From Pseudomonas fluorescens (GTDB taxonomy: Bacteria; Pseudomonadota; Gammaproteobacteria; Pseudomonadales; Pseudomonadaceae): a stretch of DNA of 64,000 nucleotides. This document shows positions 55,362 to 62,723 of this stretch, one piece after another. Numbering within the stretch: position 1 is the first letter of the stretch; each line of letters opens with the position of its first letter. The DNA is taken from positions 3,906,001 through 3,970,000 of the forward strand of contig NZ_LT907842.1 in assembly GCF_900215245.1 (NCBI RefSeq). Direction: 5' to 3'. A program made the translations under genes and the position numbers. The notes below the pieces were generated by a model. That model was not told the origin of the DNA and made no database searches. It saw nothing but the letters and a program-made list of their open reading frames with translations.

Positions 55362-55613
55362 TCAGGCTGCGCTCTTAGCGTTTTCTCTCTCTTCGCCAAT
55401 ACGGTTGGCGCGCTCTTGGTCTTCTGCATCGTCACCGATGTAGGAAGCACCTTCTTCTGGACATTCATCGAACCATGCGTAAAGCCCCGGTCCGCTGTGT
55501 GCTGTGTCATCGCCCACCTGGATGACAATCGCGTCGTAGCATTCTGGGTCGCAGCTGGACTCGCTCATCTCGAGCAGCTCTTTGAGCTGGTAATGACTAA
55601 GTGTGATTTTCAT
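55362..55613 (-). CDS. Acidic phage protein, 83 residues
   Basis: First sizeable gene of the leftward operon. ATG 55613 after GGGAG opens MKITLSHYQLKELLEMSESS; contains CDPECYDAIVIQVGDD and GLYAWFDECPEEGASYIGD, acidic overall with an Asp/Glu-rich C-terminus. Resembles small phage proteins of unknown function; acidic composition would allow DNA mimicry, which is speculation. Confidence 0.6.
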   Translation of the reverse strand: MKITLSHYQLKELLEMSESSCDPECYDAIVIQVGDDTAHSGPGLYAWFDECPEEGASYIGDDAEDQERANRIGEERENAKSAA

Positions 55614-55789
55614 TGCTGTGACTCCCGGTTGGTTTCCCGGATGACCCTGTCTCCAAGGTCATCGAGGAAATCTGTGGTCTTGCTCAGCAAACCTTGCGTG
55701 TCGAATCCCGATCACGGAAGCAGGCTGTGTTTCGTACTGTTCACCCAGGCTTATGGCCACTGTCAGGAAAAGAACTCTGGCGCCGGGTG

Positions 55790-55815
55790 ACACGTCTTCA
55801 TGTTGTTAAAGAGCG
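55790..55815 (-). promoter_or_regulatory. nut-like site (boxA plus boxB-type hairpin)
   Basis: Minus strand: CGCTCTTTA (55815-55807) is identical to consensus boxA. Three bases later ACATGAAGACGTGT (55803-55790) forms a five-pair hairpin (one T-G pair) whose apex reads GAAGA, like the lambda boxB loop. It is about 50 bases after the leftward promoter, as nutL is in lambda. Confidence 0.65.
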
Positions 55816-55864
55816 GCGAGCTGTGAGGCCCTGGCGAGTCCCTGTTGGGTGACTCGATGGGCCT

Positions 55865-55893
55865 AGTAAACAACACGTTTATAAGCACGTCAA
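55865..55893 (-). promoter_or_regulatory. Leftward early promoter (PL)
   Basis: TTGACG (55893-55888), a 17-bp spacer and TTTACT (55870-55865) read leftward. Several GTTTAT half-sites (55878, 55902, 55911) surround it, consistent with repressor operators. Confidence 0.7.
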
Positions 55894-55915
55894 CACTATT
55901 TGTTTATTTGTGTTT

Positions 55916-55935
55916 ATCGCAGGCACAAAAAAGCC
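55916..55935. repeat. 20-bp direct repeat, left copy
   Basis: ATCGCAGGCACAAAAAAGCC, identical to 57647-57666. The two copies flank the cI-cro segment, and each forms one side of a terminator. Confidence 0.9.
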
Positions 55936-55950
55936 CGCTCAGCGGCGGGC
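55926..55950 (-). terminator. Leftward terminator
   Basis: GCCCGCCGCTGAGCGGGCTTTTTT on the minus strand; would stop repressor transcription before PL. Confidence 0.75.
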
Positions 55951-55951
55951 A

Positions 55952-55997
55952 GCAGGTCGACTACAAATCAGCAGGTCGTGCTATTCGGCGCAGGTCG
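55952..55997. repeat. Three GCAGGTCG repeats with 19-bp period
   Basis: GCAGGTCG occurs at 55952, 55971 and 55990, exactly 19 bp apart, in the non-coding stretch after the repressor gene. Confidence 0.8.
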
Positions 55998-56042
55998 ATG
56001 CCTGCGAGGGGAAGGGGGTAATGCAAGGATGGCGGATACAAG

Positions 56043-56065
56043 AAGCCCGGCGCTGGGCCGGGCTT
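56043..56065 (-). terminator. Hairpin after the repressor gene
   Basis: AAGCCCGGCCCAGCGCCGGGCTTCTTGT on the minus strand in split form: an 8-bp stem AAGCCCGG/CCGGGCTT, weak U-tail. Likely first terminator of the repressor transcript. Confidence 0.5.
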
Positions 56066-56116
56066 AGTTGTGGTGTGGCTACTGATTTGGTTTGGTTGTA
56101 TGCGCGGATGCTTCGG

Positions 56117-56848
56117 CTACACCAGGACCGAATACCAAAAAACCCTTCCAAGAACGACAAGCTCGTTCTCCATCATCTGCTGAGCTGTGTACTCTTCGTC
56201 GGGATGCTCGTCACGGTTATAGCTGCGCAGGCGCAAGCCACCCATCGGCATCCTATAAAGAATCTTCACCCGAAGCTGGCCGCCATGGTTCAGCGCGTAC
56301 ATTTTCCCATCAATGACGGATGTTGACCCCTGGTCAACTCCTACCGTGCTGCCGTTCGGCAAAACCGGCTCCATGCTGTTCCCGCTGACGGTCACGCATA
56401 CTGCCTCGCTAGGCTGAACATTCTGGCGCCGCAGAGTCATCTTCCCAAATCGAAGTCTTTGCTTGTGGGATTGCTCGACGACCGTCCTGCCGCTACCGGC
56501 CGATAACTCCACCTCCTTTAAGAAGGGCACGTACACCTCATCATTTTCCAGGGGAGTGTCGTCATCCCAGACATCGAAAGGGCCATCCAAAGATGCGTTC
56601 GAGTCGGCGGCTGGCGGAACTGGAGGGTCGGATCGGCCAGACGGGTCAGGCTCCCCCGTGGTTAGCCAGTGCTGGCCCACAAACAGCTTTAGAGCTGCCT
56701 GATAAATGGCGCGTGCTGGGAGCCCCCGGTTAAACCAGTTATTTAAAGTCTGCGGTGAAACCTCAAGGGTTTCAGCGACCTGCTTTGCGGTAAGGCCTTG
56801 CTCGGCCATAAACCGCCGTAGCCGGTCGCCAGAATGTTCATTAGTCAT
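56117..56848 (-). CDS. cI-type phage repressor (HTH plus S24 peptidase)
   Basis: A 243-residue repressor. An N-terminal helix-turn-helix (about 20-43, LTAKQVAETLEVSPQTLNNW) and a linker lead to a LexA/CI-type self-cleavage domain: cleavage site A117-G118 (ELSAGSG), serine S158 (GNSMEP) and lysine K195 (LRVKIL). It should keep the prophage silent and be inactivated through RecA after DNA damage. ATG 56848 is chosen; the longer frame to 57097 runs over the operators and cro. Divergent from cro. Confidence 0.92.
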   Translation of the reverse strand: MTNEHSGDRLRRFMAEQGLTAKQVAETLEVSPQTLNNWFNRGLPARAIYQAALKLFVGQHWLTTGEPDPSGRSDPPVPPAADSNASLDGPFDVWDDDTPLENDEVYVPFLKEVELSAGSGRTVVEQSHKQRLRFGKMTLRRQNVQPSEAVCVTVSGNSMEPVLPNGSTVGVDQGSTSVIDGKMYALNHGGQLRVKILYRMPMGGLRLRSYNRDEHPDEEYTAQQMMENELVVLGRVFWYSVLV

Positions 56849-56932
56849 AAACACAGAGTTTACCGGGGTTGTGTTGTTTATTAAATAAACGTATCGTTGA
56901 CTGGTGTTTACTCGCCGACGGCGGAATTGTTT
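56848..56932. promoter_or_regulatory. Operator region between cI and cro
   Basis: Contains the perfect palindrome GTTTATTAAATAAAC (56876-56890), an imperfect one ATAAACACAGAGTTTAC (56848-56864) and further GTTTA half-sites (56906, 56928). The same half-site recurs near PL, so these are probably CI/Cro operators. Confidence 0.65.
56869..56897 (+). promoter_or_regulatory. Candidate rightward promoter (PR)
   Basis: TTGTGT, a 17-bp spacer and TATCGT; the central palindrome overlaps the spacer, so repressor binding would block it. Moderate consensus match. Confidence 0.45.
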
Positions 56933-57145
56933 ATGAAACCCACACCTCTTGAGCGCGCAATCCTTGCGGCCGGATCGGGCAAAGCCCTTGCCGAGCTTCT
57001 TGGCGTGACCCCTATGGCGGTCTCCTACTGGAAGGTCAGGGGTGTTCCCGCACGTCAGGCACTTCCTATCGAAAAAGCTACTGGCATATCCCGCCATGAG
57101 CTTCGGCCTGATTTATATCCGGTCGAATCCCTTTCTGCCGCTTAA
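56933..57145 (+). CDS. Cro-like regulator (YdaS type)
   Basis: A 70-residue helix-turn-helix protein: AAGSGKALAELLGVTPMAVSYW, then PARQALPIEKATGISRHELRPD, the usual YdaS/Cro pattern. ATG 56933 suits family length. First rightward gene, opposite cI, so it should act as the lytic-side repressor. Confidence 0.85.
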   Translation: MKPTPLERAILAAGSGKALAELLGVTPMAVSYWKVRGVPARQALPIEKATGISRHELRPDLYPVESLSAA

Positions 57146-57180
57146 CCACCTTGCATGCACCCACTAAAGGAGCCTCACCA

Positions 57181-57375
57181 ATGGCATATCACGACACGCG
57201 TCACCTTAAAGACCGGGAGATCAAGTCCCGCTATGACGACGAAACCTACGAGGCGCTGAAGGCTGTTGCGCGGTTGCACAAGCTCCAGCTCGCGGTTTTC
57301 GTTCGCATGTGCGTCGAGGAAAAGCTGGAAAGCATCGTTGAACTGGATGTTAACGGGAAACACATGCAGGCCTGA
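57181..57375 (+). CDS. Small phage protein, RHH-like, 64 residues
   Basis: MAYHDTRHLKDREIKSRYDD then ETYEALKAVARLHKLQLAVF resembles a ribbon-helix-helix DNA-binding protein (short strand, two helices). ATG 57181 follows AAAGGAGCC. It lies 35 bp after the cro-like gene; possibly a CII-like or other early regulator, unproven. Confidence 0.6.
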   Translation: MAYHDTRHLKDREIKSRYDDETYEALKAVARLHKLQLAVFVRMCVEEKLESIVELDVNGKHMQA

Positions 57376-57394
57376 AGGCCCTTAAGGAGGCTAT

Positions 57395-57640
57395 ATGCCT
57401 GAAACCACGATCTGCCACGGGATCGATGGGCGCCTCTACGAAAAGCTTGAACGGTTGGCAGCAGCGGCAGGGATGACCCCTGACGAGTACGCCGCAAAGC
57501 TTGGAGCAGAACGCTTTTTCGAGAAGACCAGGCCAAAAGGGGCTGGAAAGATCCGGCATCTACCAACAACAAGGCGTGACCCGCCGAAGGCCGGAATAGG
57601 GCCTGAAAAAGGAGGGACTGATGAAGACCCCAACCCATAA
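57395..57640 (+). CDS. Small phage protein, 81 residues
   Basis: MPETTICHGIDGRLYEKLER with LAAAAGMTPDEYAAKLGAE, again like a ribbon-helix-helix domain, and a basic/proline tail (KGAGKIRHLPTTRRDPP). Preceded by GGAGG. Followed by the terminator at 57658. Confidence 0.6.
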   Translation: MPETTICHGIDGRLYEKLERLAAAAGMTPDEYAAKLGAERFFEKTRPKGAGKIRHLPTTRRDPPKAGIGPEKGGTDEDPNP

Positions 57641-57646
57641 ACCCAA

Positions 57647-57666
57647 ATCGCAGGCACAAAAAAGCC
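57647..57666. repeat. 20-bp direct repeat, right copy
   Basis: ATCGCAGGCACAAAAAAGCC, identical to 55916-55935. Confidence 0.9.
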
Positions 57667-57689
57667 GGGGCGCAATCCCGGCTCTTTTT
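57658..57689 (+). terminator. Rightward terminator (tR1-like)
   Basis: AAAAAAGCCGGG...CCCGGCTCTTTTT; stem of seven pairs with T-tract, between the small early regulators and the antirepressor gene. Confidence 0.8.
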
Positions 57690-57727
57690 ACAGCACTTGC
57701 AAAAACTGTATCAACGTGGAGCTGATT

Positions 57728-58594
57728 ATGCATACGTCTAACACCGATGTACAGGCCCTGAATAATCCCGCGCCACGTTTTTCGCAATCAGAAAACGTGG
57801 CGCGGATTAAGCCAGTGACTCCTTTCGACTTCCACGGTTTCCCTGTCCGCGTAATTGACGACGGTCACGGGGAGCCCTGGTTCATCGCCAAGGACATCGC
57901 CGAAGCCCTCGGCTACTCCAACACGTCGAAGGCGATCAATGTCCACTGCAAAGCGGTCAGTACCTGCCATACCGAAATGGGAGGCCAGGTCCGCGCAGTG
58001 CAAATTATCCCCGAACGCGATCTCTACCGCCTGGTGATGAAGTCCAAGCTTCCGGCCGCTGAACAGTTCGAAGAGTGGGTGGTGGGTCAGGTGCTGCCGA
58101 CCATTCGGAAGACCGGCTCTTACACCGCCCAGGACACGAACAACTCCAAGGTCATTGGCGAACTCGCCATCCTGGAATGCTTCGATCGCCTACTGAAGCC
58201 GGCACCCTCCAGCAAAATGATGATGCTTGCGCAGATCGCCGCTAATAACGGACTGGATGCGAAATTCCTCCCTGGCTATGCCATCGACGCCGCTCCAGAC
58301 GCTACTGGCGGATCATCGATGGAAACCAAGCCCATCACCGATCTCATAAAAGAAAACGGGATAGCCAGCACGGCCGCGGCCTTCAATCGTTTGTTGGCCG
58401 CCAACGGCTTTATCAAGAAGTGCCAGCGCAACAGCACCAAGCGCGGTGTCGTCGACTTCTGGTCGGTGACTGATAAGGGACTTCGATACGGCAAGAACCT
58501 GACCAGCCCCAATAATCCACGCGAGACCGCGCCGCATTGGTACGTCGATCGCTTCCTCGAGCTTGCCAAGCTTATTGGCAAAGGACGTCCATGA
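57728..58594 (+). CDS. BRO-family antirepressor
   Basis: A 288-residue protein. The BRO-N domain (about 30-140) shows FPVRVIDDGHGEPWFIAKDI and AEALGYSNTSKAINVHCK, then RLVMKSKLPAAEQFEEWVV and VLPTIRKTGSY. The C-terminal part (about 190-280) is a DNA-binding KilAC-like domain (GIASTAAAFNRLLAANGFIK). Such proteins act as phage antirepressors or replication regulators. ATG 57728 follows GGAG. It overlaps the replication gene by ATGA. Confidence 0.88.
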   Translation: MHTSNTDVQALNNPAPRFSQSENVARIKPVTPFDFHGFPVRVIDDGHGEPWFIAKDIAEALGYSNTSKAINVHCKAVSTCHTEMGGQVRAVQIIPERDLYRLVMKSKLPAAEQFEEWVVGQVLPTIRKTGSYTAQDTNNSKVIGELAILECFDRLLKPAPSSKMMMLAQIAANNGLDAKFLPGYAIDAAPDATGGSSMETKPITDLIKENGIASTAAAFNRLLAANGFIKKCQRNSTKRGVVDFWSVTDKGLRYGKNLTSPNNPRETAPHWYVDRFLELAKLIGKGRP

Positions 58595-59526
58595 TGGCCC
58601 GATCCAGAAACATAAAACCGGGGTTCTTCTCGAACGAACACCTGGCCGAGCTCGACTTTGCCACTCGTTTACTCTTCATTGGCATGTGGACCGAGGCTGA
58701 TCGGGAAGGGCGGCTGGAAGATCGTCCGCGCCGCCTGAAAATGGCCCTATTCCCGGCTGACAACGTTGACATCGAGTTCATGCTGAATGGCCTGGAGTCG
58801 TATGGCTTTATTCGCCGCTATGTCGCCAATGGCTGCCGAGCAATCCAGATTGTTAGCTGGGCAAAGCACCAAAACCCTCACGTTAAAGAGGCTCAAAGCA
58901 CCATTCCTGCTGAGGTTTTCGAGTCTGCACCAGACTGGTATGAGGAAAGCACCGGGCAAGCACCATGCGAGAACAGTTCTTTCCCGGCTGATTCCCTCTC
59001 TCTTGATTCCCTCTCTTCTGATTCTGGATTCCTGATTCCCGCTCTTCCGATCGAAGATCAAGAACTCTTGCCAGTCGCTTCCGCTCGGGCGGCGTCGAAC
59101 GTGAAGGTCCTGAAGCCAAAAGCTCCACGGCAGAAGACTGAAGCCCAGATCGCCAACACCAACACCTGGGACGCCTACACGATTGCTTACCTTGAGCGCT
59201 ATGGCGTCGAACCGGTTCGCAACGCGAAGGTGAATGCCCAGGTAGCTCAGCTTGTTCAACGCCTTGGGGCTGAAGAGGCGCCGCAGGTCGCGATGTTCTA
59301 CGTGACCATCAACGACTCGTTCTTCATCCGCAGCTCTCACGAACTGGGCCTGCTGGTCTCGCGCGCCGAGGGTATCCGAACCCAGTGGCTCACCGGGCGC
59401 CAGGTAAACGCCGTGACCGCCCGCCAGATGGAGAACACTCAGGCCAACATCAGCGCCGCCCAGGAAGCCAGCCGCAGCATTCTCGAAGGAGGTGCGCCCA
59501 ATGCTTTCCTACGCCGAAACCGCTGA
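58591..59526 (+). CDS. Phage replication protein (lambda O-like position)
   Basis: A 311-residue protein. The N-terminal part (MMARSRNIKPGFFSNEHLAE to about 110) is a winged-helix-like domain common to phage replication initiators (FATRLLFIGMWTEADREGRL). The middle (about 130-165) is serine/aspartate-rich and encoded by 15-bp repeats. The C-terminal part (NTWDAYTIAYLERYGVEPVR) looks like a DnaT/primosome-type domain. It probably recognises the phage origin in its own gene. Confidence 0.75.
   Translation: MMARSRNIKPGFFSNEHLAELDFATRLLFIGMWTEADREGRLEDRPRRLKMALFPADNVDIEFMLNGLESYGFIRRYVANGCRAIQIVSWAKHQNPHVKEAQSTIPAEVFESAPDWYEESTGQAPCENSSFPADSLSLDSLSSDSGFLIPALPIEDQELLPVASARAASNVKVLKPKAPRQKTEAQIANTNTWDAYTIAYLERYGVEPVRNAKVNAQVAQLVQRLGAEEAPQVAMFYVTINDSFFIRSSHELGLLVSRAEGIRTQWLTGRQVNAVTARQMENTQANISAAQEASRSILEGGAPNAFLRRNR
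58988..59045. repeat. 15-bp tandem repeats, candidate phage origin
   Basis: TGATTCC-type units start at 58989, 59004, 59019 and 59033 (consensus CTTGATTCCCTCTCT, the last two diverged). They encode DSLSL-DSLSS-DSGFL in the replication protein. Lambda places its origin iterons in the same position inside gene O. Confidence 0.65.
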
Positions 59527-60277
59527 GCTGAGCATGGCCATCTGCGCCACTGCTGAAACTCTTGGGCAAACCCTGAGCGCCCCCGCCGCCAAGCTGATGG
59601 CCGAGGATCTGGCCGAACACCCTATGGACGTGATTGCCAACGCACTGTGGGCCTGTCGCCGCGAAGTCACTGGAAAATTGACCCTGGCCGCGATCCTCCA
59701 GCGCGTACAGGCCGCCGACGGCCGCCCCGGCAAGGACGAAGCCTGGGCCATCGCCATGACCACCAACGACGAATACGAAACCGTGGTTCTGACCGATGAA
59801 ATCCAGTTGGCCCTGGCCGCTGCCAAGCCTGTGCTCGATGCCGGGGACAAGATTGGCGCCAGGATGGCCTTCATCAGCGCCTATGAGCGGTTTGTCGGCC
59901 AATCCCGAGAGGATGCCAAGCCTGTCAACTGGCACGTCTCTGTGGGCTTTGACGCCAACCGCAGAATCCAGGCGGTAACCAAGGCCATGGAGCTGAAGCG
60001 CATCCCCCGCGAGCACGGCCAGAAATACCTAGCTGACCTGAGCGTTGCTCCGGTAACCGAGGATGGTCGCGCCATTGCTGGATTGCTCACCGGCACCGTC
60101 ACCCAGCCAAAGCCGGCGCTGCGTGCAAAGCTCGAGATCGTGAAGAACTCGATGCTCGAAATGCGCAAGGCCAGCGAAGAACGGAAGCTCGAAATGCGGA
60201 TTGAAGCAGCCAACGAATTGGCGGATCGCCGCGCACTACTGATCAAGCAAGCCCAGGAATTGGAGCAACGGACATGA
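59501..60277 (+). CDS. Hypothetical phage replication-region protein, 258 residues
   Basis: ATG 59501 follows GGAGGT. Mostly helical: SYAETAELSMAICATAETLG, then MAEDLAEHPMDVIANALWAC, which resembles phage proteins that act with replication initiators. Charged C-terminus (KASEERKLEMRIEAANELAD) forms a coiled coil. Occupies the place of lambda P. No ATPase motif is visible, so it is not a DnaC-type loader by sequence. Confidence 0.6.
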   Translation: MLSYAETAELSMAICATAETLGQTLSAPAAKLMAEDLAEHPMDVIANALWACRREVTGKLTLAAILQRVQAADGRPGKDEAWAIAMTTNDEYETVVLTDEIQLALAAAKPVLDAGDKIGARMAFISAYERFVGQSREDAKPVNWHVSVGFDANRRIQAVTKAMELKRIPREHGQKYLADLSVAPVTEDGRAIAGLLTGTVTQPKPALRAKLEIVKNSMLEMRKASEERKLEMRIEAANELADRRALLIKQAQELEQRT

Positions 60278-60492
60278 GCGACATCTGCGATGACGCCGAC
60301 GTAGTAATCGAAGAGGCCCTGAATCGGTCCCTATCCCAGATCCCTCGCTACACCGGAATAAGCGCCACAGAGTGCGTGGATTGCGGTGATGTGATTCCGG
60401 AAGGCCGTCGTGTGGCTATTCCGGGGGTGACGCTGTGCGCTCCGTGCAAGGCGCTGGATGACGTGCGGAAGCTGGGGGTGCGCCGTGGATAA
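60274..60492 (+). CDS. TraR/DksA-type zinc-finger protein
   Basis: A 72-residue protein with the four-cysteine zinc finger CVDCGDVI...CAPCKALDD. Such short TraR-like proteins can bind RNA polymerase through its secondary channel and alter host transcription. ATGA overlap with the previous gene. Confidence 0.85.
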   Translation: MSDICDDADVVIEEALNRSLSQIPRYTGISATECVDCGDVIPEGRRVAIPGVTLCAPCKALDDVRKLGVRRG

Positions 60493-60952
60493 GATCTCCG
60501 TCAACAGCGCCACCAAGCTCTCCGAGGCCATCACCGCCCTGACAGCCATGTACCGCCAGAGCAAGTTCGTGGTGGTGTCAATGCGCCCAGGCAAGGATCG
60601 GACACTGGATCAAAACGCATTGTGGTGGGCGCTTTACCAGCGAATCGCCCAGATGACTCACATCGGTGACGTGGAGGACGCCCGCAAGTACTGCAAGCTT
60701 CACTTCGGCGTGCCGATCATGCGCAATGCCGACGCCGACTTCCGCAATGGCTGGAACCGGATGTTCCTGCACCTGGACTACGAGACCAAGATCGAACTCA
60801 TGGGGCCTTGCTCGATCTTTGGCCCGGACGGCTTCCCGGTAACCCGCCTGTTCAATCGCGCCCAAGGCATCGCGTACACGGACCAGATCGTGGCCGAGTT
60901 CAGCGCCAAGGGTGTGGTGTTCACTGATCTGCTGGGTGAGGTGGCGGCATGA
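60485..60952 (+). CDS. NinB-like recombination protein
   Basis: A 155-residue protein from GTG 60485 (MDKISVNSATKLSEAITALT). The segment MRPGKDRTLDQNALWWALYQ matches NinB's RSxxQNxxxW-type pattern, and KLHFGVPIMRNADADFRNGW follows. NinB (Orf) of lambda assists RecA-like strand exchange. The family match is moderate by eye. It overlaps the preceding gene by 8 bases. Confidence 0.6.
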   Translation: MDKISVNSATKLSEAITALTAMYRQSKFVVVSMRPGKDRTLDQNALWWALYQRIAQMTHIGDVEDARKYCKLHFGVPIMRNADADFRNGWNRMFLHLDYETKIELMGPCSIFGPDGFPVTRLFNRAQGIAYTDQIVAEFSAKGVVFTDLLGEVAA

Positions 60953-61362
60953 AGCTGACCAAGAAACAGCGCGCGGATCTGCGCGAGAAGTTTGATGGCC
61001 GATGCGCCTACTGCGGCTGCGACCTTCCAGATAGACGGCATGCCGATCATGTTGAACCCGTCGTGCGCGAGCTTCTATCCAAGCGCAACCCGAACGGTAC
61101 ATGGAAGCTTGTATCTGGAAAGGCTCTTAAGCCGCACCTTGACCATGTCGAGAACATGAACCCGGCGTGCCCGCCTTGCAACATCAGCAAGGGCGGCATG
61201 AGTCTTGAGGGTTGGAGAGCATGGCTTTCCGGGCATATCAAAAGCCTGAACAGCTACCACCCTATTTATCGGATAGCGAAGGCATACGGACTGATTCAAG
61301 AAACTGGTGCGGAGGTGGTTTTCCATTTTGAGCGAATCGCCTCTCAGGAGGATGCCGTATGA
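60949..61362 (+). CDS. HNH endonuclease
   Basis: A 137-residue protein with zinc/HNH features: CAYCGCDLPDRRHADHVEPV (first CxxC and catalytic histidine) and ENMNPACPPCNISKGGMSLE (second CxxC and HNH asparagine region). Compact, not the homing type seen at 49083/53760. ATGA overlaps on both sides suggest an integral phage gene, perhaps DNA processing. Confidence 0.85.
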   Translation: MKLTKKQRADLREKFDGRCAYCGCDLPDRRHADHVEPVVRELLSKRNPNGTWKLVSGKALKPHLDHVENMNPACPPCNISKGGMSLEGWRAWLSGHIKSLNSYHPIYRIAKAYGLIQETGAEVVFHFERIASQEDAV

Positions 61363-61943
61363 GCCTCCTAGCCAAACAGCCCCGCCCCAAGACCTGCAAA
61401 AACCCAGCATGCGGCGAGAAGTTCGTCGCTCAACGCCTGGGTCAAGCCGTATGCAGCCCCAAGTGTGGTCTTGCCATCAAGGACGTGAACGCTGACAAAG
61501 CCCGCAAGGCTCTTGCAGATGTAGGCAGGAAGGAGCTGAGAGCGGCCAAGGAGCGCGTAAAGCGTAAAGCCGACCACATGCACGACTGCCAAACCGCTTT
61601 CAACGCCTGGGTGCGCGCCAGGGACGCGGGGAAGCCATGCATCTCGTGCGGCACGACGGCAAACGTCCAGTATGCGGCCGGACACTATCGCACCGTTGCT
61701 TCCTGCCCAGAGCTCCGCTTTGAACCGCTCAACGTTCATTTGCAATGCAATCGCAACTGCAACATGGGCAAGTCCGGCTCAATCGTTGAGTACCGCATCG
61801 AACTTGTGAAACGGATCGGCGCCGAGCTCGTTGAATGGCTTGAGGGCCCTCACGAGCCCAAGCGCTACACGATCGAAGACCTGAAAGCCATCACCGCCGA
61901 ATACCGCGCTAAAACCCGTGAACTCAGGAGATCTGCAGCATGA
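61359..61943 (+). CDS. ninG: NinG/Rap recombination protein
   Basis: A 194-residue protein matching lambda NinG: zinc-binding N-terminus (CKNPACGEKFVAQRLGQAVC), basic helix (AAKERVKRKADHMHDCQTAF), PCISCGTTANVQYAAGHYRT and NVHLQCNRNCNMGKSG. NinG (Rap) is a structure-specific nuclease that aids phage recombination. Coupled by ATGA overlaps. Confidence 0.92.
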   Translation: MSLLAKQPRPKTCKNPACGEKFVAQRLGQAVCSPKCGLAIKDVNADKARKALADVGRKELRAAKERVKRKADHMHDCQTAFNAWVRARDAGKPCISCGTTANVQYAAGHYRTVASCPELRFEPLNVHLQCNRNCNMGKSGSIVEYRIELVKRIGAELVEWLEGPHEPKRYTIEDLKAITAEYRAKTRELRRSAA

Positions 61944-62185
61944 CCATCACCTGCACAGTAACCACGCTGTTCTGCATCTCCTGGTTCTTCCTGGAAGGCT
62001 ACGTCATCAACTGGTGGAGCGCTCGGAAATCCTACGGTGAGCCTTTCGTCAGTTTCGATATTGAGCGCATTAAAGAGGCCCTTAAAGGACCCCGTTACAC
62101 GCTGCCTCGCGGGCTGAATCGTGAAGAGCTTCGGGCTTACCTGATCGCACATGCGGAAAGCATCGAAGAGGAGCGTCGTCCATGA
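61940..62185 (+). CDS. Phage membrane-anchored protein, 81 residues
   Basis: MTITCTVTTLFCISWFFLEG gives one N-terminal transmembrane segment; the rest is a small soluble domain (DIERIKEALKGPRYTLPRGL). ATGA overlaps at both ends. Function unknown. Confidence 0.65.
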   Translation: MTITCTVTTLFCISWFFLEGYVINWWSARKSYGEPFVSFDIERIKEALKGPRYTLPRGLNREELRAYLIAHAESIEEERRP

Positions 62186-62382
62186 ACTGGAAAGCCATCA
62201 GCAAGAACTGCATGTCCTCTGGCGAGGGTTACCTACTCAGCCGGTACGCGCTGGAGTCTGGATTCGCGTACGTCTGCCGGTGCCCGAAGGGGAGGATCAT
62301 CCACTCCTGCAAGGACCAGGACAAAGCCAAGGCAGCGTGTGTTGAACATCTGAACAACCAGAAGGTGGGGAAAGCAGCATGA
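62182..62382 (+). CDS. Hypothetical phage protein, 66 residues
   Basis: MNWKAISKNCMSSGEGYLLS..., with CRCPKGRII and a C-terminal helix ACVEHLNNQKVGKAA. Several cysteines. ATGA overlaps. Function unknown; small proteins of this type are common in Pseudomonas phages. Confidence 0.6.
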   Translation: MNWKAISKNCMSSGEGYLLSRYALESGFAYVCRCPKGRIIHSCKDQDKAKAACVEHLNNQKVGKAA

Positions 62383-62723
62383 GCGAAGTTAAAGCAGGCG
62401 TAACGCTGCGCAGCGAGCGCGCAAACCGTATCTACGTTGCTGGCCCCATGACTGGAATCGAGGACTTCAACTTCCCGGCGTTCAATGCTGCCGCCGACCG
62501 CCTTCGCTGGGCAGGCTGGATTGTTGAGAACCCAGCAGAGCACGGAATCATTGAAGGGGCTGAATGGGCCGACTACCTAGCGTATGACCTGACCAAGATC
62601 GGTACGTGCGGGGCCATCTACCTCCTGCCGGGATGGGAAAACTCGAAGGGTGCACAGCTGGAAGTGCTCGTCGCCGAGCGCCTTAGCATGCAGATCATCC
62701 ACGCATCGGAGTTGGCAGCATGA
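62379..62723 (+). CDS. DUF4406 protein (nucleoside 2-deoxyribosyltransferase-like)
   Basis: A 114-residue protein with RIYVAGPMTGIEDFNFPAFN and VENPAEHG, typical of DUF4406, a Rossmann-like family related to nucleoside 2-deoxyribosyltransferases. EGAEWADYLAYDLTKI and LLPGWENSKGAQLE complete the pattern. May act in phage nucleotide metabolism. ATGA overlaps at both ends. Confidence 0.85.
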   Translation: MSEVKAGVTLRSERANRIYVAGPMTGIEDFNFPAFNAAADRLRWAGWIVENPAEHGIIEGAEWADYLAYDLTKIGTCGAIYLLPGWENSKGAQLEVLVAERLSMQIIHASELAA

